Assembly: GCA_016840125.1 (NCBI GenBank) | Contig: JAEOSY010000191.1 | Location: forward strand, 1-35,746 | Length of the DNA stretch: 35,746 nucleotides | Direction of reading: 5' to 3' | Source of the DNA: Candidatus Helarchaeota archaeon | GTDB taxonomy: Archaea; Asgardarchaeota; Lokiarchaeia; Helarchaeales; HEL-GB-A | In this document: positions 24,517-33,006 of the stretch, one piece after another | Layout: each line of letters opens with the position of its first letter | Numbering within the stretch: the stretch's first letter is position 1 | Notes under the pieces: model-generated | The model's database searches: none | Seen by the model: only the letters and a program-made list of their open reading frames with translations | What the model was told of the DNA's origin: nothing | Program-made: the position numbers and the translations under genes

Positions 24517-27500
24517 ATTATTCAAAAGAAAATTTTCACTGGGAATTACCATTATTTCAATGATTCGGTACTGCTATTACGAGTAAAAGCCGCAGATATA
24601 AGCGCACAGCCACCCTTTCAATTTTGGATTGATCAATTAGTTCTTCAATATAGAACAGCGATTCATATAGCAATCATCGAACATTTAGAAAATGGACTAG
24701 TTTCACCACCAGGTATGCCCCAATTGAGCGAGATTGGAGATTTGAATGTAACTTTGACAGCACAGAGCTGGGTTGGCGATTCCTATGAGTCATGGACGAA
24801 TATCACAATTTACTATCGGGTTAATTCAGAACCTTGGAACTCTTCACAAATCGGCTCAATCCAAGGACTTAGAACTGTCAGTTTTAACATTGATGAGGGT
24901 AATTACTCAAAAGGCGATGATTTATATTATTATTTTCACCTTATTCAGTTCCACGACTCAACCGTTCTTCAAAACTATTATTGGACTCAAGATGGCTTAA
25001 CAACCAATGAAACCGAAGCAAAAACAGATGCATTTCATAAGTCAGTAGGTCCTATGCTCTCAGGGCTTTCGTTGAATTATGGTATATGGTATTCGGCGCA
25101 ATTAGAAACGACTTTGCAATCTAGTCAAGGCGGCAATATATCTAAATTTCCTTGGATACGGATTAATACTGAAGATCTCTCGCTTAACTTTGCTAATACG
25201 ACAAGTACTCTCGAATATTTTAATATGACATGTATCAACCGGAGCCATTTGAATCATGACATCCATGAAGCCTCAAAAAATATCTCGAAAGTTGATGGTC
25301 CTATCTTCAATTATACTGATGGAATTAACAGTCCCTTTGTCTTGAATCTCAATCAGAGCTATATCATTAATGCAAGCATGCTTTCCATTCCAAAGATAAT
25401 CTACGATGCATACTATTCCAATAGTAGTCTGACATTTTCGGGTGAAATTCTGAATGTTACTTATGGAGGCTCAGAAAATTGGCCATTTCCTCATCGAACA
25501 GTTGAAATGTTCTATTCGGGTAATGAAACCGTCATTAAATTTGATAGTTATACTGGAATTATGGTTTATTTCAAACACGATTGGGGAACCGTGAATCATA
25601 GGAAGAGCATCATTCTTGCACTTATCGACAACAATCAAAACTACCCTATCAATCTCCAAGTCGAAAAACGAATTGAATTAGTTGATGTTAACTTTGCATT
25701 TATTGAAGATCATCCCCTCATGATTCTCTATGATCCACCTGGAGATCATAGTTTCAGTCAATATACGCAAGGACTTAAAATAACCCAAGGGGTAACAGTT
25801 GAATCAGGATTTGGAAGGGCAAATTGGACTGAAGGGTTCAGCTATGGAATGGATCCACAAACTCTTTACGATTGGGCGACTCCCCTAAAATCGGTTATTA
25901 ATGGTATAGAAAACTGGGGTCGCTGGAATGAATTTTTATTAGAATGTATGGCGAGTCTTCCACCCTCTGCAGAATCGTGGCATACAACTGCAAGTATTAC
26001 AGAAACTACCAGTTATGATGCCTCGCTTGAATTGTCATTTTCTGAAACATTTACGTCTTCACTTAATTCAGACAATCCCTTATTAATTGGACAAGGACGA
26101 GGTGATTTATATTACGGAGCTGCTCTGATTGTTGTTTGCTTCTTCTTTAGAGAAAATTTTTACATCGTAGTTAACACTTCAGATCAAGCAAATAACCCAA
26201 TTGATGATATATGTGTATGGAGTAATAAAACATGGATCGAGCAAGGACTTGCATTGGAGTCACAGTTTACAGTCTTAGGATCTTACCTTGATCAATACAA
26301 CATGACCCACCTAGAATCATATAATATCTTTGCAGATAATCAATTATCTGAAAACGAGACGTCATTTGTCGAAAAGGTTTATGGCCCTGCAACATTTTGG
26401 ACTCCTGGGTATTTGACTGAAATAGTTTCATCCTACACCTCGTCAGTAACAACTAAATATACTCTCGAATACAAAGTCAGTGAAGAAATACTTGAATATT
26501 GGAATAAGGAATCTAATGGGTTCGATGAGATACCAGTTGCTGGGGAATACATTAAAGCTATAGGAACAATTTTCGAGTTAGACGAATTTGTTCATTATGA
26601 AACAGAAGAAAAGATCGGTTATACGCTAGAATTTTCAACGGAAACGACAAATTACACATCTACAGAAGAAAGTAGGGAAATTATGTGTCATCTGGAAGAT
26701 GATGATGGAGCTCCAATAGGTGAACATGATCAATTTCTTATGGATATCTACAAAGATCTAAGGTATGGCACTTTTGGATACATTATTCATGAAAATTTTA
26801 CATATACATCTAGACCTTATGAAATTGGAACGAGAGATCGCCGCTCGCCTACTATTTCTGAATTAATGGATTTAAATGATTACCTTAGCGGATCAACAAA
26901 CCTCACTTGCATTGCCGTTGATGAAGAAACTGGGGTTGATTATGTACAATTCTTCTGGGATGATGACCCGATTTTTGATGCCAATTCCACTCAAATTGGC
27001 AATCAATCTACGCATTCTCAACTTGACGCTTCTCTTTATCAATTAAGTTGGGATACATCGAGCTACAATGGTTTGTTCTATCTATTTGCAGTGACATATG
27101 ATAATGCAGGTACATCACAGAATTGGAGGGTATCGAGTGCTTATTTAGTTCACATCGATAATGTGGACCCGATTAGTTGTCAAATTATAACGTACGGGCC
27201 TTATAGTGCAGCTATAGATCTCTATTCAAACTCACTCGACGCGGATTCAGGAATCGCGTATGTGGAGTATTGGGATGGGGATCCGGATCTTCCTGGAAGT
27301 GTATTATTGGGGATCAGCTCGAATTCCGCTGGAGCTTACCATTTTATCTGGGCCACGGATCCCAGTGGCACTGATGATGGAGTACATACAGTTTACACTC
27401 GTGCATATGATATGGCTGGCAATTACCTTACATCCACACCTGTTATAATAACAGTCGACAATAGTGATACTGGGGGTCCCACCGATACCGGTGACTGGCT

Positions 27501-27711
27501 ACCAATAGCTGTTCTTATTGCAGGTATTGCGGTTGCTTCCGCACTTGTGGTTATGGGTATTTTGGTACGTTCGCGCTCTGTACCCCCACCGCCTAAAAAA
27601 CATCTACCAGCTCCCAAAAAATCTATTTCTGGCAAAAAATTAGACTCTAAGAAACTAGATGACATCAATACGGACCTCAAAGCCATCCGCAAACTCTTAG
27701 AAAAGAATTAA
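24517..27711 (+). CDS. Giant surface protein, C-terminal part (same frame as the preceding segment)
   Basis: About 1064 codons follow the TAA in the same frame; the first ATG is at 24715. The segment completes the jelly roll (FQFWIDQLVLQY), then has beta-rich extracellular domains, a region CHLEDDDGAPIGEHDQF, two immunoglobulin/cadherin-like repeats near the end (VDEETGVDYVQFFWDDD and LDADSGIAYVEYWDGDPDLPG), one membrane helix (WLPIAVLIAGIAVASALVV, about 50-70 residues before the end) and a basic cytosolic tail ending in a helix, LKAIRKLLEKN. It is paralogous to the protein at 33293-35746. It has no ribosome binding site of its own near 24715, so independent expression is doubtful. Confidence 0.75.
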   Translation: MIQKKIFTGNYHYFNDSVLLLRVKAADISAQPPFQFWIDQLVLQYRTAIHIAIIEHLENGLVSPPGMPQLSEIGDLNVTLTAQSWVGDSYESWTNITIYYRVNSEPWNSSQIGSIQGLRTVSFNIDEGNYSKGDDLYYYFHLIQFHDSTVLQNYYWTQDGLTTNETEAKTDAFHKSVGPMLSGLSLNYGIWYSAQLETTLQSSQGGNISKFPWIRINTEDLSLNFANTTSTLEYFNMTCINRSHLNHDIHEASKNISKVDGPIFNYTDGINSPFVLNLNQSYIINASMLSIPKIIYDAYYSNSSLTFSGEILNVTYGGSENWPFPHRTVEMFYSGNETVIKFDSYTGIMVYFKHDWGTVNHRKSIILALIDNNQNYPINLQVEKRIELVDVNFAFIEDHPLMILYDPPGDHSFSQYTQGLKITQGVTVESGFGRANWTEGFSYGMDPQTLYDWATPLKSVINGIENWGRWNEFLLECMASLPPSAESWHTTASITETTSYDASLELSFSETFTSSLNSDNPLLIGQGRGDLYYGAALIVVCFFFRENFYIVVNTSDQANNPIDDICVWSNKTWIEQGLALESQFTVLGSYLDQYNMTHLESYNIFADNQLSENETSFVEKVYGPATFWTPGYLTEIVSSYTSSVTTKYTLEYKVSEEILEYWNKESNGFDEIPVAGEYIKAIGTIFELDEFVHYETEEKIGYTLEFSTETTNYTSTEESREIMCHLEDDDGAPIGEHDQFLMDIYKDLRYGTFGYIIHENFTYTSRPYEIGTRDRRSPTISELMDLNDYLSGSTNLTCIAVDEETGVDYVQFFWDDDPIFDANSTQIGNQSTHSQLDASLYQLSWDTSSYNGLFYLFAVTYDNAGTSQNWRVSSAYLVHIDNVDPISCQIITYGPYSAAIDLYSNSLDADSGIAYVEYWDGDPDLPGSVLLGISSNSAGAYHFIWATDPSGTDDGVHTVYTRAYDMAGNYLTSTPVIITVDNSDTGGPTDTGDWLPIAVLIAGIAVASALVVMGILVRSRSVPPPPKKHLPAPKKSISGKKLDSKKLDDINTDLKAIRKLLEKN

Positions 27712-27742
27712 TAATTTCCATCTTCTTTTTTATTAATACATC

Positions 27743-27904
27743 GTGAAAAGTTACGGATTATTAATTAATTCGGGCTGTGTGATTCAAAAACCTGATGGGG
27801 AATTCCTTATCCTTCCTTTCGATGAAGCACAAAAGGTTTTTGACGATTTTCGTCGTAAGCATAAAAAACCTATACTAAACTTCGGAAGCAGTATTAAACA
27901 ATAA
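27743..27904 (+). pseudogene. Remnant of a 4Fe-4S (QueG-like) gene, C-terminus only
   Basis: A 54-codon frame reads KSYGLLINSGCVIQKPDG, then FDEAQKVFDDFRRKHKKP. It matches the last 50 residues of the protein at 21514-22599 (NYELLINSGCVVQKPDG, PDEAQRVFDEFPRKHKK). The cluster-binding part is absent, so this is a truncated duplicate. It begins 31 nt after the giant surface gene. Confidence 0.75.
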
Positions 27905-27914
27905 AAAAGAGATT

Positions 27915-28058
27915 TTATAGTGTATGTTGTCGTTTTCTTATTAGGAAGATGATACCAACGCTTGCAATTAACCCAAACAAGATATTCAGCAGTGCAAAGC
28001 CGGGTATGCCGCCTCCAGTTACCCACGAATAATCAATCCAAGCGATATAACCATAAGT
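27915..28058 (-). pseudogene. Remnant of a surface-protein C-terminus (sorting signal/membrane anchor)
   Basis: An open frame of 47 codons without start reads WVTGGGIPGF, then ALLNILFGLIASVGIIFLI and RKRQHTL. A Gly/Pro-Gly-Phe motif, a membrane helix and a basic end form the tripartite C-terminal signal of archaeal surface proteins processed by archaeosortase-like enzymes. Everything upstream is missing, so it is a fragment next to the 4Fe-4S remnant. Confidence 0.6.
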
Positions 28059-28097
28059 TTAAGAAATTAGCTTTTAAAAAAAGGAAAATAAATTTGT

Positions 28098-29816
28098 TTA
28101 TCCTCTACGGACAACTTTTCTCAAGCCTTTCGTAACTCGTTTTCGAATACTTGGCTTCTTTTTCTTCTCAGTGGTTTCTTTATCTTTTTTCGGGGCGGGC
28201 TTTTTCGCTGGCTTCTTCTTTTTTGGCGCGTCTTTCTTGGTAACGGGCTTCTTTTTCTTAGCGGGTGGTTTTCTGGGCGGTTTCTTCGGTCTCTCGGAAA
28301 TTGCTCTCTTTCTACGATGGGGTTTCCTCCGTGGTTTATCTTTTGGGCGCGCTGGCTCTTTTAAGGGAGGTCGGGAGCGTTTTCGTCTGGGTTGGGGCGG
28401 TTGTGAGGTTTGGGCATCTTCCATCAGTTGTTGGATATTGCTACTTAAGGCGGGATCCTTCCTTTTAAGAGAACTCAAGTCCGGCATTTTCTTTTGCATT
28501 TTAGAATAATCCCGTCGGGCTTGCTGGCGAATTTGACGTTGTTCCATAATCTTCATCTTAATGAGAACTTGCTTCCAAGAATCCCAGAGATAATCCCCAT
28601 CATAGGTACCCGGCACCTTATCCGGTCCGCCATACGCTTTAATCTTTTCGTCCATGCGTTCCCAGAGTCTCGCTTCTTCCAACTCTTCTTCACTGATCAG
28701 CCACTTCCCGTAGGAATCTTTGAACATTTCCAAAACATTTGTCCTTCTATCGCTCTCGTAACCGTCCTTTATTCGTTTATCAAGCAGATTGATTGGCAGC
28801 CATTTAAGAGTTAACTGTCGGACATGAGAACCTATATGTGCAGAATTCTGGTTATCTCCATCATCTTCATCTTGGTCTGTAAACACGGAATCATAATCTG
28901 AATCAGACATCAAGAGATAAGATGACGGATAGCCTGCACTTCTCACGTTTCTATTGTAAGGGTCATCACCATGAGAAAGATGCATTTCAATTGTGGGAAG
29001 GTAAGGTATCGCATGATGCGCATACCGTTCATAAAGCACGGGAATATTCACGGTGCGTAACACACAGCGTAGGAATCCGTTCGTCCCATGGCAACCCGCG
29101 GTAAAGTGTCTTGTTTCAGTTTCATTCAAGTGCACGTTCAACTCGTCATTATCGTATACCCTTTTGGTCCCCAGTATTACTCGGCTTACTGGTGCATAGC
29201 CGCGGTAATGCCAATGACAGTCATGTGACGCGGTCGGATAGTCTCTACCCGAAGGAGCTCCTCCAAAATGGACCATGTTCTCCCGGCACCACTGCAACAG
29301 ATTCCCAACGGTTTCCTCGGGGGTATCCTCAATTTTTGTGGTATGTTTCAAGAGGATCCATGGCAGACTGGGAGTCCCTGGAGTTGCATTCCCGGTAGTC
29401 CAGTAGTTTATGGAATAATTTTTTCCCAGATCCCCATCTATTTTGCATGTAAAGAAGGCTCGGCTGTCAAATAAATGGTAAAGATCATCGTTGTCGTAGT
29501 CTAGGATTGACCATGATACCCATTGTTTTACCTCCACGGCAAGACTATGAGCGATATATGCAATATAAATGTCCCACGCATCTTGCGGTGAAATTCGGGT
29601 ATCATAGAAATCATCATCATCCAATAATTTGAGGTTTTCCGGAGGATCGGGGACAAATAGCCACGCATGTTGTTTTGCCAAGTTATAAGTCCTCAAGAGA
29701 TCATTCCGCATCTCCTCCGTCCAAGCCGCAAAGTCCAGAGTCTCTCTTGGTTCTCGCTCCCATTTGATTGCATTCCTAATTTTTGCATTCGCACTGATCC
29801 AATCTAATATCGTCAT
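28098..29816 (-). CDS. Transglutaminase-like protein with Lys/Pro-rich tail, copy 1
   Basis: 572 residues. The catalytic core (about 80-310) has the transglutaminase-like order: Cys242 in FTAGCHGTNGF, His268 in HHAIPYLPTIE and Asp284/285 in HLSHGDDPYN, the Cys-His-Asp set of papain/transglutaminase folds. N-terminal 80 residues are helical with a conserved W-I start. From about 450 to the end lies a tail very rich in Lys, Arg and Pro (PKKPPRKPPAKKKK and similar), like histone H1 C-termini, ending RKRVTKGLRKVVRRG. No signal peptide: cytosolic. Activity could be protein cross-linking or proteolysis; the tail could be amine donor, DNA binder or membrane binder. AGAGG precedes the ATG. Paralogue at 29966-31708. 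Confidence 0.75.
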   Translation of the reverse strand: MTILDWISANAKIRNAIKWEREPRETLDFAAWTEEMRNDLLRTYNLAKQHAWLFVPDPPENLKLLDDDDFYDTRISPQDAWDIYIAYIAHSLAVEVKQWVSWSILDYDNDDLYHLFDSRAFFTCKIDGDLGKNYSINYWTTGNATPGTPSLPWILLKHTTKIEDTPEETVGNLLQWCRENMVHFGGAPSGRDYPTASHDCHWHYRGYAPVSRVILGTKRVYDNDELNVHLNETETRHFTAGCHGTNGFLRCVLRTVNIPVLYERYAHHAIPYLPTIEMHLSHGDDPYNRNVRSAGYPSSYLLMSDSDYDSVFTDQDEDDGDNQNSAHIGSHVRQLTLKWLPINLLDKRIKDGYESDRRTNVLEMFKDSYGKWLISEEELEEARLWERMDEKIKAYGGPDKVPGTYDGDYLWDSWKQVLIKMKIMEQRQIRQQARRDYSKMQKKMPDLSSLKRKDPALSSNIQQLMEDAQTSQPPQPRRKRSRPPLKEPARPKDKPRRKPHRRKRAISERPKKPPRKPPAKKKKPVTKKDAPKKKKPAKKPAPKKDKETTEKKKKPSIRKRVTKGLRKVVRRG

Positions 29817-29907
29817 TTCTTTTTCCTCTGTTTATGATTTAGTTTATCTTTTTCAAATGTCATATTTATTGATAATTAGTAAGAAAAATTGAATTAAAAT
29901 TATTTTA

Positions 29908-29950
29908 TAGAGCACTATGTATGCGGATTCTATCATAATTAGGTAAGAAA
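29908..29950 (-). promoter_or_regulatory. Shared intergenic element, copy 1
   Basis: 43 bp beginning TAGAGCACTATGTATGCG and ending ATAATTAGGTAAGAAA (plus-strand reading). It matches the element at 31851-31892 at most positions. It lies upstream of transglutaminase-like copy 1 and just after the stop of copy 2, so it may act as a promoter-proximal regulatory site or a 3'-end signal. Confidence 0.5.
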
Positions 29951-29965
29951 TATAAGAATTTAAGA

Positions 29966-31708
29966 CTATCCACGACGGACAATCTTTCTTAGGCGTTTTG
30001 TGACTCGTTTTCGGAGACTATTTTTCGATTTTATGTCGGATGTGGATTTTTCCTTCTCAGAAGCAGCTTCCTTCTTTTTAATAGATGGTGGCTTCTTTTT
30101 TGTGGGTGGTTCTTTTGTAGTTTTCTTCTGTTTATCGGAGATAGGTTTCTTCAGCCGACGGAGTTTCTTTCGCGGTTCCTCCTTCGGTGGGATGGGTTCC
30201 TTGATCGGGGGACGGGCTCCTTTTCGACCGGGCTTACGGGATTTCGAGGGTTGAGTGCTAGGTTGCGGGATTCGGGCTTTGGCCGTACTCGGTTCGAGTT
30301 GACTGGTATCAATGGACGGTCTTTTCCTCTTCAGATTGGCAAAATCCTTCTTTGCCTTCTCAATCATGGGAAAGCGTTCACGTATTCTCTTTTGACCTAA
30401 CACTTGTTCCCATGACGACCACAAGTAATCATCGGTTTCAGGAACTTTATCAGGACCGCCGTAGGCTTCAATTTTCTCATCAAGACGAGGCGCCAGCCTT
30501 TTCACCTTCCACTCCTTAATGCGTTCAAACATTTCTGGAGTATTGTATTGGGACTTAGCGAAGAATAGATCTGTAATATTCGGCTTATACCTGATCTTAA
30601 AATCCTCGGGAGGATAATCTTTCCCAGTGACTTGTTTGTATTCCTCTGCCCACTCCCAGTCCTTTACCCGCGCATGGACTAGACGTAGGGGAAGATATTG
30701 GTACATTAAATATTCGGTATGGATTCCTACTTTTTCTACTTCACCCTTTACATAGAGTTTGTTGTATTTCGCCGAATCCATTAGGAAATATTCACCTGGA
30801 AAGCCTGCGGTTTGTATGATATAACCATACGGGTCATCCCCATGTCCTAACCACCGATCGACTGTTGGAAAATAAGCTTGGGTATGTCCTTCATACATGT
30901 TTAAAATGACTGGGATGTTAACCGTACGAAGGATGTAGTACAAGAGTCCGCCAGTTCCATGGCATCCAGCAGTCCAGTGCTGCTTTTCTTCGTCTTTTAC
31001 ACCCAATTCTTCGAACTCCTGGAAGGTTCCCTCTATTACCCGTTTGACAGGAGCATATCCTCGGTATTGCCAGAAGCCTTCGCGGACTCGTGTAAGTTTA
31101 ACTTTATAAGATTCCGTTGGAAGGCCATAATGCACCAGGTTACGACACCAGTCCAATAGATTCCCGATTGTTTTGAGTGGGGTATTATCAATTAGGCTCC
31201 CCTGTCGCATCAAGGCGAACGGAAGACTCGGGCTACCGGGCGTGATATGGGGGAGCGTGTATTGGTCAATCAGATAAACATCCTTACCACCCGCCCCCCT
31301 AGTCAACGTAAAGAATTTACGACTGTCAAATAGAAGTTCCAACTCAGATTTCTTATAGTTCAAAATTGACCAGTTAACCCAGTTTTGGGTTTCTACCGCA
31401 AGGCTCTGGGCAACATGGGCAAAATAAATATCCTTTGCGTCTTCGTGCGATAATTGTGTTACTGGCCAATCTGTATCTTCTAACGTTTTTTGATTCGGTG
31501 GAGGGTCCCGTACATTGATCCATTTTACCGAGACAATTCTGTTGTAATTATTCTCAAGCTTTTCTTTCATTTCGACAGGCCATTCTTCGTACTTATAATC
31601 CTTTGGATAAGCGCCTTTGTTCGGATCATCAGGATCCTCATACCAATATTCCTGCCACAATATGGTGTCCCTTACTTTCGGATGTGCGTTTATCCAGTTT
31701 TCAATCAT
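29966..31708 (-). CDS. Transglutaminase-like protein with Lys/Pro-rich tail, copy 2
   Basis: 580 residues from the ATG at 31708 (MIENWINAHPKVRD aligns with the start of copy 1); a GTG at 31720 is the alternative and GAGGTGG overlaps it. The core keeps WTAGCHGTGGLL (Cys), EGHTQAYFPTVD (His) and LGHGDDPYGY (Asp). Further shared blocks are YRGYAPV-RVI, LRTVNIPV and GGPDKVP, so the two proteins are homologous over their whole length. The tail also shares ordered motifs with copy 1, RPPIKEP-PK and ISD-KK, and ends RKRVTKRLRKIVRRG. This conservation shows that the tail is more than low-complexity filler. Cytosolic, probably co-regulated with copy 1 through the shared upstream element. Confidence 0.75.
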   Translation of the reverse strand: MIENWINAHPKVRDTILWQEYWYEDPDDPNKGAYPKDYKYEEWPVEMKEKLENNYNRIVSVKWINVRDPPPNQKTLEDTDWPVTQLSHEDAKDIYFAHVAQSLAVETQNWVNWSILNYKKSELELLFDSRKFFTLTRGAGGKDVYLIDQYTLPHITPGSPSLPFALMRQGSLIDNTPLKTIGNLLDWCRNLVHYGLPTESYKVKLTRVREGFWQYRGYAPVKRVIEGTFQEFEELGVKDEEKQHWTAGCHGTGGLLYYILRTVNIPVILNMYEGHTQAYFPTVDRWLGHGDDPYGYIIQTAGFPGEYFLMDSAKYNKLYVKGEVEKVGIHTEYLMYQYLPLRLVHARVKDWEWAEEYKQVTGKDYPPEDFKIRYKPNITDLFFAKSQYNTPEMFERIKEWKVKRLAPRLDEKIEAYGGPDKVPETDDYLWSSWEQVLGQKRIRERFPMIEKAKKDFANLKRKRPSIDTSQLEPSTAKARIPQPSTQPSKSRKPGRKGARPPIKEPIPPKEEPRKKLRRLKKPISDKQKKTTKEPPTKKKPPSIKKKEAASEKEKSTSDIKSKNSLRKRVTKRLRKIVRRG

Positions 31709-31850
31709 GTCCAAATCCACCTCATAAAAACCAGTAAAAATTCTATTTCCTATTGATTTTTTTTATTAAATGATTTCAAATATTAGATTTATAGTATTTC
31801 TTATAAAAATGCATAAGGATTGATATTTTAATATAATACAAATTGATTTT

Positions 31851-31892
31851 TAGAACGCTATGACTGCGTTAGTTGTATAATTAGACAAGAAA
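31851..31892 (-). promoter_or_regulatory. Shared intergenic element, copy 2
   Basis: 42 bp beginning TAGAACGCTATGACTGCG and ending ATAATTAGACAAGAAA (plus-strand reading). It lies upstream of transglutaminase-like copy 2 and just after the stop of the amphipathic-helix gene, the same position as copy 1 has relative to its neighbours. Confidence 0.5.
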
Positions 31893-31912
31893 AAAGAAAT
31901 AAAAGTAATGAA

Positions 31913-32389
31913 CTATTCTTCGGGGGTAAATTCTTCAGGGGGACTTTCTTCTTCGAGAGCTAATTCTTCTTCATCATCTTTTATCGCACCTTTTACGGTC
32001 CCAGCTGCCTTATCGACGACTTCCGATACGCCCGCCGCCGCGTCGGTGGCGACACCTGCAACCCCATCAACGGTTTCGGTTACTACGGATCTAACATCCT
32101 CCGTAACGTCTTGTACTGCCTCTTTTGCAGTCCGTACGGTAGTCACCGTTGTTTCCTTGAGCGATTGTGCAGTATCTACAACAGTCGTCTTGACGTCCTT
32201 AACAGTACCCACAATTGTACTCTTAACGGACCCTACAGCTTCCGTTGCCTCTGCCTTGAGCTCAGATTTTGTACTTGACGCGGTTTCTTTTAACTCATCA
32301 ACCATATCTGATCCGGTTTCCTTGATCTCATCCGCAATTTCTTTTCCGAATTTCTTGAATGCTTTTTTGATTTTACCAAATAATCCCAT
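31913..32389 (-). CDS. Amphipathic-helix repeat protein with acidic tail (LEA/apolipoprotein/synuclein-like)
   Basis: 158 residues from the ATG before GLFGKIKK; upstream in-frame codons to 32470 lack a ribosome site, while AGTGATG precedes this one. The first 23 residues, MGLFGKIKKAFKKFGKEI and on, form a strongly amphipathic basic helix of the membrane-binding kind. Residues 25-135 carry 11-residue-like repeats rich in Thr, Val, Ala, Lys and Asp (TIVGTVKDVKTTVVDT, TTVRTAKEAVQDVTED) that would make one long class-A amphipathic helix. The last 22 residues are acidic (DDEEELALEEE, PPEEFTPEE). It has no Cys and no Trp. It may coat membranes or lipid droplets or protect against stress; the acidic tail could pair with the basic tails of the neighbouring transglutaminase-like proteins (inference). 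Confidence 0.75.
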   Translation of the reverse strand: MGLFGKIKKAFKKFGKEIADEIKETGSDMVDELKETASSTKSELKAEATEAVGSVKSTIVGTVKDVKTTVVDTAQSLKETTVTTVRTAKEAVQDVTEDVRSVVTETVDGVAGVATDAAAGVSEVVDKAAGTVKGAIKDDEEELALEEESPPEEFTPEE

Positions 32390-32513
32390 AATCATCACTT
32401 TGAAAATTCTAAGCTTATTGCAATAGAGTATGACCCCTTGGTATATATATGTGTTCGCTGTTCCTTTCAAGGAAGTTTTACGGACTACATCAAAAACCTC
32501 TAGAAGATGGAAA

Positions 32514-32945
32514 TTAACGAAGGAGAAATAGATAGAGCAACCCCGCCCACCCTGATGGCAGGCGTCTTGGAGCCGATTCTAATTTTTCCCCATATTTTAT
32601 TGCCATTTCGAGAAAATATCTCATATGAAGGAATGCCTCGACCATTGGGCGAGTGTGGTTTAACCAGTCTTTATTATGTTCATAGTCAAATTGCTTTTCG
32701 GAAGCCCCCTCCTTTAGAATAACCTCCAGAAATGGATGAATCCGCCCCTCTTTTGGAGCTAACTTCTTGAACGCCTCGAGTATTTTTCGAGTATACTTTT
32801 GAATTTGATAGACCTTAAACGATTGGTGGTAAAACCTGTATATCAAATCCTCATAGCACCAATGGTCGTTAATTTCGTCTAACAATTGTCTGAGCTCAGG
32901 AAGGTATTGTTTAATATTATGGAGGAATTGCTCATGGGATTCCAT
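32514..32945 (-). CDS. Conserved protein of unknown function
   Basis: 143 residues, helical. The blocks YEDLIYRFYHQSFKVYQIQ, DWLNHTRPMVEAFLHMRYF and PSGWAGLLYLFLLR are of the strongly conserved type, and I recall similar uncharacterised proteins in bacteria with the ending PSGWAALLYLY-LR. No catalytic motif is certain; conserved His, Tyr, Glu and Arg residues could form a site. It is cytosolic and lies 124 nt upstream of the amphipathic-helix gene on the same strand. Horizontal origin from bacteria is possible. Confidence 0.75.
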   Translation of the reverse strand: MESHEQFLHNIKQYLPELRQLLDEINDHWCYEDLIYRFYHQSFKVYQIQKYTRKILEAFKKLAPKEGRIHPFLEVILKEGASEKQFDYEHNKDWLNHTRPMVEAFLHMRYFLEMAIKYGEKLESAPRRLPSGWAGLLYLFLLR

Positions 32946-33006
32946 ATCTACCCTCTACGAGTCTCTACGTCTATAAATAATGAGGATACTCTAACTCCGT
33001 CCCTAT

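Noticed and set aside
27743..27904. A real 53-residue protein
   Set aside because: It equals the C-terminus of the upstream 4Fe-4S protein without any of its functional part and lacks a ribosome binding site.
28171..28509. Long plus-strand frame rich in Phe, Leu and Gly opposite the transglutaminase tail
   Set aside because: It is the complement of Lys/Pro codons (AAG, CCC), which reads as Phe/Gly/Leu; not a membrane protein.
28098..31720. The Lys/Pro tails as true histone H1
   Set aside because: They are fused to transglutaminase-like cores and contain ordered non-H1 motifs; only the composition is H1-like.
31908..32426. Ser/Thr/Val-rich plus-strand frame of 172 codons opposite the amphipathic-helix gene
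   Set aside because: Shadow of the repeat on the minus strand; no ribosome site and low-complexity product.
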